Shown here one piece after another: positions 36,002-47,982 of a stretch of DNA of 64,000 nucleotides (the stretch's first letter is position 1; every line of letters begins with the position of its first letter). Below the pieces are notes generated by a model. That model was given only the letters and a program-made list of their open reading frames with translations, had not been told where the DNA came from and searched no databases. A program made the translations under genes and the position numbers. Source of the DNA: Acanthococcus lagerstroemiae. Lineage: Eukaryota > Arthropoda > Insecta > Hemiptera > Eriococcidae. The DNA lies in contig CM063109.1 in the NCBI GenBank assembly GCA_031841125.1, positions 2,766,321-2,830,320 of the forward strand, written 5' to 3'.

Positions 36002-38040
36002 TTAATTGAAAACCAACACTGAAAGAGTTCGAATGGCAAATTCAGTAACAATAGACAAGAACATGGACTTAATGTAAATTTGTTCGGGCCATTTTCCTGG
36101 ATGCATCCGGTCAAAATCCTGTGCTTTATGCCGAGTTTTGAAAATTCAGTTTTACAACCTCACAACTTCTACATTTAATGTCAGAGTTAAAGTTATAGTA
36201 ACGTATCTACTGTTCTTGAATGTATAGTGAAAATGAATTCGAACATCTGAATTCTATAAATTAGAAAGGAAGTAAGAAAAGTCGGGGAGAACCTTATATA
36301 GCTTTTTGAATGTTAATAAATTAAGATTCTCCTACTAATTTTAGCTAGTATTGTGAATTATGAGGTATTTTTCCTGAGTTTCAAGTTCTGCAACTTTCTT
36401 TTGTGAATTGTGCGGTATTACGTTTGGTAGGGCGATATTAAAATAATTTGATTCTGTTTTTCAAACTAATCTGTAGTCTCGTATCTTTGTGGTATTAGTG
36501 ATCTTGATCTTGACCAATATACTCCCTATCACTGATATTGAAGGTTTAACTAATATGGCATCACAATCCTATTGTATTATCCATTTTTTGTATTCTTGAG
36601 TCAGTATATTTTACGGATTGTTGATTAGTGAACTTCATATTCGTGAAAAGTTGTCTGAATGGTAGAAGTCTTAAGATCTATCACACAGCATGTATAATTC
36701 AATGATCTATTCATATGAGAGTCCTAACCTTGCGCATCAACTTCAAAACCTGCAGAACTATAGTTATAAGATACACATCGGCTATAATTTACGGCCAAGT
36801 ACCTCTCATACTGATCAGAAATAGAATACAATAGGTATTTCTCTCGTTTATATGCTTCAGAATCAGATATTCGGTTTAACCATTAGTCATGACAAAACAT
36901 ATACCTACAATGTAGATAATTTGTTAGTTGTTTAATACGTATAGTTTTTTTCGACATATTGTTGACAATAAAAAGCATCAATATAGTCTGATAAACTTAT
37001 AAGTACTCACATACGTATATTTGTGGAGTAGTAACTATGACCTTACACATAAATTGATTTATCTATCTGCCTTACCGCACCTCTGTGAATATAGTAGATA
37101 CAGTATTCAGGTTCTTATTTCATTACGTTCAAATAACTACCGAGGTTATAGTTTATACGATATTATTTATAATCGAATAGAACTTCTTAAAAGTGTAGGT
37201 ACAAACCTTTTACAAGATGCCAAGCCGGGTTAAAGAAACTCATGTCTAATTGGCTGTTCGGTCAACGTTGAACTTCATTCACTTCTAAGTAATGAAAATT
37301 TGCAGACAGAACAGGTACCGTGGAATGGATGTAGCTTGTAATTTTCATTTCTTCTACACTTAACAAAACTAAGCGATATGTTAATAGGGTTAAATAGTGA
37401 AAGCTTTGCTCCTGACCTAAATTTTGGGGCCGAAATTCGTGGCTGATCAGTTGCCAAAAGTCGAATTCATATGCAAAGTTTTCATTGTTCATTTATGAGA
37501 TGTAATTAGATTACACGCCGAATGTTTGTCGTTCATCAACCAAAAATGGTAATGAATAAGTGTATTCGATTTTTCGTTAGAAGCTGAAGAGGATACAAAA
37601 ATGCATCGATGATGTTATTGATAGCTTTTCACTTTCTTAGGTCACTTGTCACTTGTTTAGTTATGTTGATTTGTTATTTGTGTGAAGAGTTCAGTGTTTG
37701 AAATATATACCTCACTACATGAGTTATACATATAAGATTCCAAAAAAATGAGTATTCACACTCAGTCATTCCTTATTAAAGTACTCTCTATTATGGTCTG
37801 TGCTGAAATATTCTGAATGTGCGTAGTTATGAATTCTGTTTTTTTTTTTTTTTTTTTTTAAGAGTCTATATAATAACTAAGAAAAACGAAGGCGCTGGCT
37901 ATTTTTTAAACAACGTTTCAGATAAACTTATAATTTTATTATATGATACAGTCAATAAATAAGTCTATTTTAATGTTTAATATACAAATGTATTTATTAA
38001 TGCAACTCGCAGTAAGTACGCTTCCATGTAACCAGATGTT
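36002..38040. other. Intergenic between desaturases A and B
   Basis: AT-rich with no recognised exon or element. It should hold the promoter and start exon of desaturase A and the 3' UTR of B (AATAAA on the minus strand at 37993-37998, about 43 bases after the stop). A T-run lies at about 37841-37859. Confidence 0.4.
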
Positions 38041-40578
38041 TCATTTTGACTTTTTAATGCTCTCTTGAGATATCTCAGGCATGTAGCTGCCGTCTCCATA
38101 TTTTTCAATTACTGTTCTCACCAGCTTGGCCGATGGGGTTTTACAGTCGTATGCCCAACCTATTCGAGCAAAAAAATCTAGTAGCATAGTGGTAACATTC
38201 ACTTTATAGTTACCCAGTTCGGCTGCTTTGTAATCCCACGGAAACACATGATGATAGTTATGCCAGCCTTCACCTAATGCTACGATAGCCACACCGATAT
38301 TTTCAACAGGCCTGATGCGACTGAAAATGAAATTCGAATAAATATAGTGACCTTTTTTTTTACCCCCTCTTGAGATATCGTATTGTACTCACTTATCGTA
38401 AGGCCGTTTACCCCAAATGTGAGCAAAACTGTTGACTGACCACGTCATGTTAAGTACACCCATATAACGGACTAAGGATTGTGAACAGAATGAACAAAGC
38501 CACGTTTCTTGCCACAGATAGACGGGTATTACCGTCGGTATAACAACGCAGAGAAGAATTTTGAAAAATAGAAAATATCTGTAAAAAAAAAAAAAGTGGT
38601 GCAAAGAGAAAAACGTTGGTGAGCGAACTGAGTAAAGAATTGAATACACATAAATACTGAATCGAAAGATCTCACTATTATAATATGTCCTATGCTTTTT
38701 AATTTTTTTTTTTTTGTTCTATATTCGTGGGAACAACAGACTACTGAAGCGATTTCCATAACTTATATAATAGGCGATCAAACTGAGAGTTTCCGAAGTT
38801 GGTAGCCCTGCGCTGCAAGGGTGATCATAGACGTTATCACCATTAGAATGCATATAACTTGAATTAGCTTTTCCAATAAAATGTTTTCTTGCGGCTTATA
38901 ATAGATGAATTTAGAGATTGAGGTCTCCAGTTTTCCTTTATGAACTTGAAACGGCTCCATTTTTCATGTATTAGTTGTTTACAAGCGCATTTTGTACCAG
39001 TGGTAAACTTCCATAAGAAAAACAGTAGTTTGGAAATCAACTTATTCGTCTAACTAGAGCGATTGAAGTGCCTTACATTACCTTTCATCAACTAGAGACT
39101 TCAAGCTTTAATTTGACATGTTATACGACTCAAGAAAACCTATTTTCAGCAATTATGGAAGCTTTAAAGTCGACCAACTTTACACGTCTTCTTATGGGAA
39201 CATCAACCTTGATCACCTTTGCAGGCGGTCGACACTAGCGAACCTGGTTACGGTTTGATCGCCTATTCAAATGCTGTGGAAATGGAAACCGCGCTGATGG
39301 CATAGTTTTGATTAGGCAAGAGTATAAAATCAACGTTATTTTCCTTTTATTCTAGTTCCAAATTTCGCCACCAATTTTAGATAATTCATCGAATGGAACG
39401 TTACACACTCTTGTAGTCTAGGGGTCTGGTTGGCCGAGTGGAAAGCACGCTGGTCTCGGAATCCAGAGGTCCCGAGTTCGAGCCCACGTAGCAACTTGCT
39501 ACATTTCTGCCTAGGCCGGTTTTTCAGCAAGAAGAGAAGAAGGCTAAGCCCTGACAGTCTCCCCGCCGTCTCTGATGCAATGCTCGAAAGGGCGGATTCC
39601 AGGGCTCGGATTGAGAGCAAAAATGAAAAATAGCTCTCTTGTAGTCTATACTTCTGGTTTAATTACAAGCACCTAGTGATTATATAGGTACGATGCATTT
39701 GAATAATTAAAATATTACTTATTATAAAACTTCAGTAATGGATCCTCAGTTATATCAGTCATGTCCAAAGCTCGTCCTCGTCGTATAACTTCAGGATGCT
39801 TACGCTGCATCAGCCAACCTACGTGCGCAAAAAAGAACCCACGTTTTGAGTTATGTGGGTCCGCGTCTGTCTCACTGTATTTGTGGTGCACCCGATGATC
39901 GCGTACCCAGTCATATAATGAATTCTGAAATTTACAATAATCGCTTTGAATAGGTTTAAAATAAAGTAATAGTAGTACACAAAAACTCGAATTAGCTAAT
40001 TACCATTCCAGCTGCTGCGTAACAGGTGAGAAGAATTATTTGTAAAGGTAATTTGGCTTTATAAGCTCGATGCGACCACAGTCTGTGAGCTCCAGCGGTA
40101 ACACCAAAACCAGCAAAACCTCCGTACAAGAACACTGAAAAAATAATAATAAAACGTTACACATAATGTTCTTACCTCATTGATATTAATTTAATTTTCG
40201 TATTTATTTAAAATTTCAAACTAAATTCCACCAGTTTGTCTCCTAAATATAAGTTACTATTGCACATGCGTTTAGCGGACAGTTTTGATAATTAGTTTTG
40301 AATAGCTACTGAGTAATGACGTTATAAGATTAAGAACTTGGTACATTTGATATTTGTGAGGACTTACTCCATATGAAGGTCAGTATTTTCATTTTGAATA
40401 CAATGAAGAAAAATGAGATCGTCGCGATAATATGGAACAAAGAAATAGCGATCGTGTTGACCCAGATAATCTCTTGTCCACTTTTGATTTTGTTTTCCAG
40501 CTTTTCAGCCGCCAGGCTTTGTTCGGAGTAGTCATCGCACTGCGTTCTTATCAAGTTTATCGTTTGGTTGGGTGGCAT
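38041..40578 (-). CDS. Acyl-CoA desaturase B (complete, 337 residues)
   Basis: Exons in transcript order are 40368-40578, 40004-40134, 39719-39924, 38393-38578 and 38041-38320 (211+131+206+186+280 = 1014 bases). All junctions are GT-AG with phases 1,0,2,2. The ATG at 40578 (MPPNQTINLIRTQCDD) lies 9 bases after an acceptor (aatttcag), so a 5' UTR exon exists; a candidate lies at 45092-45334. Di-iron ligand boxes are HRLWSH, HRVHH and HNYHH, all intact, with DADPHNSKRG and FFAHVGWLMQ conserved. Four membrane segments are evident: VNTIAISLFHIIATISFFFI, LQIILLTCYAAAG, and two in exon 4. The C-terminus ends SQESIKKSK. It is an ER acyl-CoA desaturase that uses cytochrome b5. Intron 3 (38579-39718) carries a SINE and another inverted-repeat element. 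Double-bond position unknown. Confidence 0.93.
38769..39267. mobile_element. Inverted-repeat-bounded segment holding a 60-codon frame
   Basis: AATAGGCGATCAAAC at 38769-38783 is matched exactly by its inverse at 39253-39267. With TA next to GGCGATCAAAC on both sides, a TA-targeting (Tc1/mariner-like) element is possible. Inside, on the minus strand, 38778-38960 is an ATG-started frame of 60 codons, with a polar half (MEPFQVHKGKLETSISKFIY) and one hydrophobic helix (LIQVICILMVITSMITLAAQ). I do not recognise it. It lies in intron 3 of desaturase B. Confidence 0.45.
39421..39635 (+). mobile_element. tRNA-derived SINE with 13-bp target-site duplication
   Basis: The element is flanked by CTCTTGTAGTCTA at 39408-39420 and again at 39636-39648. 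Its head copies a class II (Ser/Leu-like) tRNA: an A box TGGCCGAGTGG at 39431-39441 and a B box GAGTTCGAGCC at 39474-39484, with an anticodon-arm remnant CTGGTCTCGGAATCCAG. These form the internal RNA polymerase III promoter. After the head come a perfect hairpin (GTAGCAACTTGCTAC, 39488-39502) and an unrelated body of about 130 bases ending in an A-rich tail (GAGCAAAAATGAAAAATAG). It is inserted in intron 3 of desaturase B, opposite to the gene. It is not a working tRNA gene because there is no acceptor stem pair. Confidence 0.88.
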
Positions 40579-43500
40579 TGGGATATCTGAAATTATAGTA
40601 GTATTTTATTTATTCATTTTATTTTGAAAATAATATCTTTAACTTCCCCTTGCAACAGCTAAGCGCCAATAAAAGTGAAGCGCGTGTGACTTTGGGGGAA
40701 GTAAATGTGATAATTATTTATAAAGTTGAACTCCCATCAAAAATGAAAACAGTTTGTAGAGTGCAATGCAGTGGAAAATGAAACTAAATGATGTGAATGT
40801 ATTGAGAACTGATGTCTAATATATCTGATTATAAGTATAGCGCGTAGATGGCTAAACTAAAGGAAGGGAGCCTTGGAGTAATGATCGTAACAAGATTGCG
40901 CATTTTCCTTAACCCTATCGTAAGCCCAAATAGAAGAAGGCTTTTGGAATGTTTATTCTCTCGTCCCAGATTCCTAAATAGCGCCCTCAGATTTTGTGAA
41001 AAATAACTTTTTTTTAAACCCGTGAATCATCAAAACAGTGAAAGGGATACAGACTTTTAAACCAAAACAGTCCTTTGTTGCATAAAATATTCATTGGAAC
41101 TCTAATCTCGCTCGCGATGGGTTTCTCGTAATAATAATACTGCTTTCTGTTTTACCAACTTTTTTTTTACTTTATGGCTTCTATATTCTCTCTCCCCTGT
41201 CGAATAATATGTATTTGCGCTTATATCAGCTAAAAAAAATCATCGGAGGTTGACGACAATGACGAACAGTTTATTTATAAAAGCATTTTTCATAATTTTG
41301 ATACTTAGCGTATGGAAAAAACTCAATAATCCGAAAGGGTTACATGGTATGTATCTGAATCGTCGATGGGGCAAGAAAGTAGAGAAACATTGACCTAGGG
41401 ATGAGAAGGAGACTAACCGGATGACATTGTTCACCTGAGTCAATAAATCCAAAAAGACTAGTTGAAAAATCAATTTAATCATACGACAAGAATGAGGTAC
41501 GAATTACCAATTCGTTTACTACTTAACTTGCAATTAGGAAAATATGACCATAGCTTCTCCTGATGGTGTTTCGCTACGTCCCTTAAGGAAGAAATTTCAG
41601 AATATCTTCAAACCACTCTGAAGGTCTTCAAAGTGGAATGAAAATAATATAAAAAACGAACTGTGGCACCTTGAAACCTTAATATAGTCTCTGTGTAGTA
41701 CTTTATGACATTTCTTGTACTCCACCCACGCATCCTTCTTGACATGTCCTACTTTTCCGTACTGATACTAGAATTTGTAATTTCGAAAAACTAACAGTCG
41801 GCATAACGTTTTGATTCTTTATACTCTTATAAGATCGAAAAAATGTTTGGCCCTCCCTTGAAACGAATGAGCCGCAGACATTCTCTGTTTGTAATAAATC
41901 TGCATGAAGAAAGCAGAGATAAAAAAGTTTTCAAGTAGAGAACACATTGTTGATAGGTGAGTGATTGGAACGTCAAGGTACTTACTCGAAGGGTAATCTG
42001 AAAGAAGACCCCCCCCCCCCCAATTAAGTCAGTGTTCTTATTATAAATGTTAATATTGAACTGCCTGCATATGGCATTACTGGTCAATTCTGAAATAATG
42101 ATAACTGTAGACAATCATTTTATAGAATATTATGATGGAAACATCATACTTCAAGTTCACGGTTTTACCATTTACCTAAAACATTTGAGAGCAGAAAAAG
42201 ATTCGCAGAAACTTTTAAGATAGATACTACAACTGAAGTAAAGTCGGATGGACTTTTTTTTTCTTAACATTTGAAAACCTATTCTTGGAAAGAGGAAATT
42301 CTTATGAATTTTTCTATTTTGGAACCAATTTATGATGATTATCCAATTTTTGATGATAAAATTAAAAATTTTAAAAAATTGATTTTTAAATGTAGCGTAA
42401 GCCTAGATACCTTTTTATTTTAGAGCGAGAAAAAGGAACTGGGAAGCATTTTCTTTCTTTTCAAGTACTCTAAAATGTCTTGCTTTATCTAGTACCAGTA
42501 ATTTCATCCCCCGGAGTTGAAAATTCCACCGCCCCTCTCTATCTCAAAAAGTTTTATAACACTACACAACAGCATAAAAAGTCATGGGATGAGATTATAT
42601 ATTTTTCTCAAGAAACTCCCGTTTTCCATATTCAAAATTTAAGTTTTATCAAATTTTTCTCGTTTTATTCCTTTTTTGTCGTCTACGAGTAGCTACACTG
42701 ATACTGATAACAATACTGAACGCGCGTAGTTGTCAGATGCGCTTAGCTAGCCATTAGCTGTTAGCCGTTAGCTTGCAGATTTTGGGAGATTTTTAGCCAG
42801 CCGTTAGCTAGCCGATTGAAAATTTTTTAGCCATTAGCTAGTCGTAAGCCAATGAAAATTCGGAAGCTAACGGCTGATTTCATTTTGATAATTTCTTGCA
42901 TTTCTCTTTTGACTACATTCAAACTGAATTTTTTTCCTGTTCCTTTTCGGTGGATTTTCGTTTTTTGAATTGAAACTGCAAACTCGGTCGAAGTCAGACT
43001 CAGAATTGGGGAAAAGAAAAATAATTGGAACCAAGTTACCACTTCACCTATTTTATTTTTACCAGTGAAAAGTGCGAGTTCATTAAGGTGGACAGTAGAG
43101 AGCTAAGAAGAATGTAAGGTGTAACTGAAAATATTGGATTAGTCTTTACCCGTTAGCTAGCCAATCAGCGTCCTGTAGCCATTAGTCGCTAGCCGAAGCC
43201 AATTAATTACAAAAAATTAGTTTCAGCTATTAGTTTTAGCCAATCTGACTGGCTAAGCACCTCTGGTATAGTTTGATCAGTGGTATTATCTTGATGATAC
43301 TAAAATCCTCGTTGAAAATACTTATATAGAATCATATTATGTTCTCATGTCATTGTTGTTTTTTTACAAAATTTCAAATTGTTGAGTAGTGTATAGTATA
43401 AATAATGTAGGACGTTTTTCATCAGTTTTCATACCGAAAAATCGTACAAAAATAGTAATTATTATACTTCTTACTTCAACATTACCCCCTCCCTATCTTG

Positions 43501-45091
43501 ATTCCCTCAAGTATACAAATTTGTGTCGATTTCACTACAACTCGTATGTACTCCGCCTGCTCTTATTTCTGGATCTGGCAGTTCCTTTACATTAAATTGT
43601 GCCTGAGGAATATTGAAGTTTTCGATATGAGGGAAAATGAATTTATCAGGAGAGCTCTTATAAGGATGCATAAATTTAATGAAAAATTTTCTTTTTGAAT
43701 ATTATCAAAAATTTCAATTATTTGTCTAAAAAAAGTAAGATTTTTTTTCTGTGTATCTACTTTAGGTATGTGCATATCGAACAAAAACAAATTATTTATT
43801 CAATTGAAAAGGCACAGGCTGAAGTTCAAGGTCATGAAATGTGAGCTTTTCCTTGTTCATCTATAAAATCGTTTGCTACTCTACCTCGCAACTGTGCGTC
43901 ATATCTTCTAACAACTGCATGCATCATCTTATTTTAGTATTTCTGTACCCTGTAGAACTTCAGATTCAAGCAATTTCCTATTCTACAATGTGAAAACTAA
44001 TAAAATTCTCCATCAGATATCTTGCATTATTACTTATTCAATAACTTCATCTTTTTTTTAGGATTTAATTTTCAACGCTGCAGTGTCGCTATATTTTCAA
44101 TACCACAAATAGCAGGAGGAAAATATTCGAAAAATTATAATGGTTTAAAAGAGTAAACTCTCTAGCAGGGGCGGAAATAGAGTGAAAACTTTGAAGGGCT
44201 GAAACCCCAGCGCCTAAAATAACTTTATAAAAATCCAAAAATCATAGCCCCCCCCCCTCCAAAAAAAAACTATAAAAATGTATTTTTCCTCTGTGATACT
44301 TCCTTTGTAAAAAAAAAGAAAGAAAAAAAGACGAACTATATTAAGATTAATTTACAAAATAAAATTTAGGGGGCTAATTTTGAGACCAGGAAGCTTAGCC
44401 CCCCCCCTCTATCCCCTCCTATTTCTACCGCTGTCTCTAGTTGCCTGTAATTAAAGTAAAATAAATCATTTTTCATTTAGGACGGAGTTACAGCAATTAT
44501 TTAAAGATTAAAAAACAGTTGACTGTCCGACTTCACCCCAGTGTCCGACTTTTCCTCAGTTTATGGGTAGTTAGTAAGTAAGCTGGGGTGTAAATGTTGT
44601 ATACTCGTAGAGTAAAAATCGGTTATAATGACGCCGGCGCTTATAACGATATGTGTTTCTTAAGTCCGGCCAAAGGTAATAAAGAGAAACAATATTGGTT
44701 TCAGCGCTATACTGGTTTTAACAATGGAAAACTGCGTTCCCTTTACATTGTTATAAGCTATTTCTGCTGTACATACAACAATTTTTGCCTAGCTAAGCAT
44801 ATTTTTCTCCATTTGGAATCCTAACAAAATTACTAACTAAAAATATCGATTCTTGCATTAAGTGCTACAGTTAGTTTCTCGATAGTTGAGTTGCTACAAA
44901 GAGTTCGTTCGCTTTCCTTGCGAATTTGTATAGCATGGCTCATCTAAATGTGACACAATATATCACTTTAAATAGACGAAGTGTATGTTTGAACAGTGTT
45001 GTCCATATTATCGCCCCCTCCCCTCGTTTATATCTTAATGATTTCTCGGGCAATTACGAACTACATCACTTTCTATAGATACGAATAGCTT
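40579..45091. other. Probable 5' UTR intron and upstream region of desaturase B
   Basis: No coding exon was recognised. Contents are simple repeats, the hAT-like element at 42734-43265, and C-runs at about 42008-42020, 44249-44257 and 44400-44407 of the kind seen at old element ends. If 45092-45334 is the first exon, this is a 4.5 kb intron. Confidence 0.35.
42734..43265. mobile_element. hAT-like miniature element made of TTAGCTAGCC words
   Basis: Ends read CAGATGCGCTTAGCTAGCC at the left and CAGAGGTGCTTAGCCAG inward from the right, imperfect inverted repeats of the hAT CAG type. The outer parts (42740-42870 and 43145-43260) are packed with GCTAGCCATTAGCC/GCTAACGGC words in both orientations, while the middle (42890-43130) is not. 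The expected 8-bp TSD is not clear (GTAGTTGT versus GTATAGTT), so this is an older copy. Confidence 0.6.
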
Positions 45092-45334
45092 ACCTTGTTT
45101 TAGCGGTGGAGACCACTTGCAATTTTTCTGATCTTTCGTTTTCAGAAACTGCACCTGTTGAATGTCCACTATACTCACATCATCTGTCAAGTCAGCTGAA
45201 GATCTTGAGAACTCGCGCGATTTCGATGCACGGAGCTTCGTTTTAGATCTCGAGCACTGAGAAAGCTCGCGAAAAATGGACACCAACAACGTTTTGCATA
45301 ATCGTTCGAAATGCACTGCGGATAATTTGATCAC
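45092..45334 (-). promoter_or_regulatory. Candidate 5' UTR first exon of desaturase B
   Basis: A CpG-containing open stretch in AT-rich surroundings ends in a strong donor (AAACAAG/GTAAGC, GT at about 45091-45092). The next acceptor in the same direction that I can tie to a gene is 9 bases before the desaturase B ATG at 40578. The frame has no ATG of its own, and upstream ATGs give short frames. It could instead belong to an unrecognised gene. Confidence 0.35.
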
Positions 45335-46339
45335 AAAACACGAAAATCGACGAAGATATTGAAAATTTTTGTGTACGACCTTATGTAAACATACATACTT
45401 ATAAAATTAATTAATTAGTCTCAACTGGTTCCGCGAATATTTCACTAGCCGATTGTCCAATACATTTCGACATTATAGTCAAAACAATTACAGTCATACG
45501 GGTAGTTGAAAACAATTAATATTTCTCGATATTGATACGATTAATTAATAACTTGGATAGTAAAATTGATAATTAGAGGTTTAAAGCAGTTTTAGCGTCG
45601 GTTCGTGTCTTCGATTGAATGTAAACTACGTACATTCGATCTTAGTTCTTTTTTTTTTTCGGTGCGAATGACAAGACTTACGAAATTGTATTTGTTTTTC
45701 AATCATTGAGAAAGTGTTAAAATATTAATTTTTCTGCAGCGGGAAGATCAGGGTTTGCTAACATCATCGAGCTATCTTCACGCCGTAGGTAGGTAGGTAG
45801 GTACACTGTTGAAAACGTAGAATTGGAGAAACGGAATCAGGATCTGCATACCGAGTTCCGGCGCTAAGTACATAAATGACACGTACGGCTTGTTCGTCAG
45901 TAAACATTGAAAGCAGCTTTGTGTAATTTATTAGCGAATTCCTCGAAAGCAAATGGATATTCCGCCTGCAACTTCGGTTGGAAAAAGTACTTTGATATCG
46001 TTTTACGAACTTGTTGATGGCGTATATTCAATATTCGTATATTACAATATCTGCAGTCATATGTGCAAATATAAGACAATTACCTAGTCCAGTTTGTGGA
46101 GAAAAAAAAACAAACATGTTCTGCACTGCATGTATTCGTATACCTACTGAACTTATACCTTCATTATTTAGTCCTTCCATTGTTACTTTCACAAACCTAA
46201 ATAACTAACTGACCCGCTTCGCGGATCGTCTTATTGAACTATTAGCAGAAGTAAAGTTGATAAAAGTAAAGTGGCAACTGTAATCTGGCAATTATTATGT
46301 TCCAGTAGCTGATTTTTCTGTGCATATCAAATGATGAAA

Positions 46340-46593
46340 TGGACGTTGTTAAGCGCGAGGAAACCAACCAGCAAAATCTGTTTTTTGAGAACACGTGATT
46401 CGAAGTTCAAGAGCCATGTAGAAACTATATGACATAGCATTTACTAATAAGCTTTTTTCAGGGTGAGTACGCATTTTTGAATCGGGGCCCAATTTTGAAA
46501 AATTCTACTTTTTACGCTCTTTCCAACGATATATACTAATAACTTATTTTGTTTACAAATGTCGGTGGATTCCCTTACGCTTAACAACGTCCA
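46340..46593. mobile_element. Miniature inverted-repeat element with 10-bp TSD (GGACG family)
   Basis: TGGACGTTGTTAAGCG at 46340 is matched by its inverse ending at 46593. AATGATGAAA flanks both sides (46330-46339 and 46594-46603). A 9-11 bp duplication points to Mutator-like (MULE) transposition. Other copies of the same family are at 50050-50333, 50513-51004 (composite) and 53095-53303, sharing internal phrases such as AAAAGTAGAATT, TTCAAAATTGGG and AAGCTTATCAGTAAACGC. No coding capacity. Confidence 0.75.
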
Positions 46594-47982
46594 AATGATG
46601 AAACCTGAAAATTTTTAAACCTAACCAAACTCAATAGAAATATTGGCAATTTAATAGAAACTTTTTAAAATGAGCTGAACTCGGCCTTAAAGCAGTGATT
46701 AAAATGTTGAAAATCCCATAGAAATTTTTGGGATCCATTTATCGGCCCACAATGGTAATGTTGAATTCACGAAAGAAATATGCTGTTTGCACGAAATATA
46801 TAAATGACAAGCGCAGTAACAGGTACGAAACAGAAAAAGAAAGAGTTTGAAGAAAAAATTAAACTTCAGAACGTAATATAATTCACTTACACGATAAAAT
46901 AAAATACGTCCGGAATTTTAATACCTTCTACACACAATGAAAAAAAAAGACACGATATTACTGCGCCCGAAATAAAAAGTTTAAATTCTCGGCCTCCATC
47001 ATACTTGCCACAAATTTACAATTGCGCACAAATTAATGTCAGAATCAAGTTTTTGAGCAATAAAAATCTATGAATCGATTCTCCCCCTCCTCAGGAGCCA
47101 CAAATTTAGATTAAGAGCCAAACCGATATCAAAAACGAATTCGTTGAGTTCGAAACCCCTCGATGATCTCGATGAGGTCATTCGTATAAATAATAGGTCT
47201 AAAAATTCCTAATGTACTGTAATAAAGGGTAATTTTTACATGCCCACTCTTTTTTTGTTCTCTCAACCCGAGCCCTGAAATTCGTCCTTTCGAGCATTAC
47301 CTCAGAGCTCCCCTCTATGGCGTTTCTAGAGTACTTAAGAAAAAATTCTTAATGACCGTTTTTATAGAAAATTGGATCCCTCTTAAACTCATTGATCTCC
47401 TATCTCCACAAGTATGTACGTTATCCGCGATGACGTATAATTTTTGGGTTTAAAAAACATAATATACCGTATGCAAGTCATTTCGTGATATCGATTTTAA
47501 AACTCGTCATTCAAACTTTTTGTTTCGTGGCTTCACATTTCGTTCAATCACACTTTTTATTTCGTGCTATTTAATACTTCCCGAAATTTTTCAACATGGT
47601 CAAACCGACTCTACCCTAATTTGACCTTAAAACGACGTTATAAATGTTAGAAATCCGATAGAAACTTTTGAAAATCACCGAACCTATATAACCAACGCTA
47701 ACATGACTCTAAAGCGGCGTGTTAAAATGGTAGCCATTTATTCGAAATTGAAAATGGTCAAACTTGACTGAGAATTTAACTTGACCTCACAGCCGTAATA
47801 AAAACGTGGTTGATACTCTCGTAAACCCTTTTCAAAATAGTCAAACGTAATCGACCTTAACTTGACCTTAAAGCGGCAATACAAACATTAGCGATCTCAG
47901 AAAAACATTTCGAAATGGTCAAACCTATTACCTAAGTAAAATACATGTACACTAATATTAGGTATTGTTTGGTGCACAATAT

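Noticed and set aside
39421..39495. A working tRNA gene (Ser/Leu-like)
   Set aside because: A and B boxes are present, but there is no paired acceptor stem, the anticodon arm has a mismatch, and the unit continues into a non-tRNA body flanked by a 13-bp duplication, so it is a SINE head.
45764..46079. Two overlapping minus-strand frames as a small gene
   Set aside because: The peptide (QAEYPFAFEEFANKLHKAAF) looks slightly protein-like, but both frames are short, start unconvincingly and match nothing I know.
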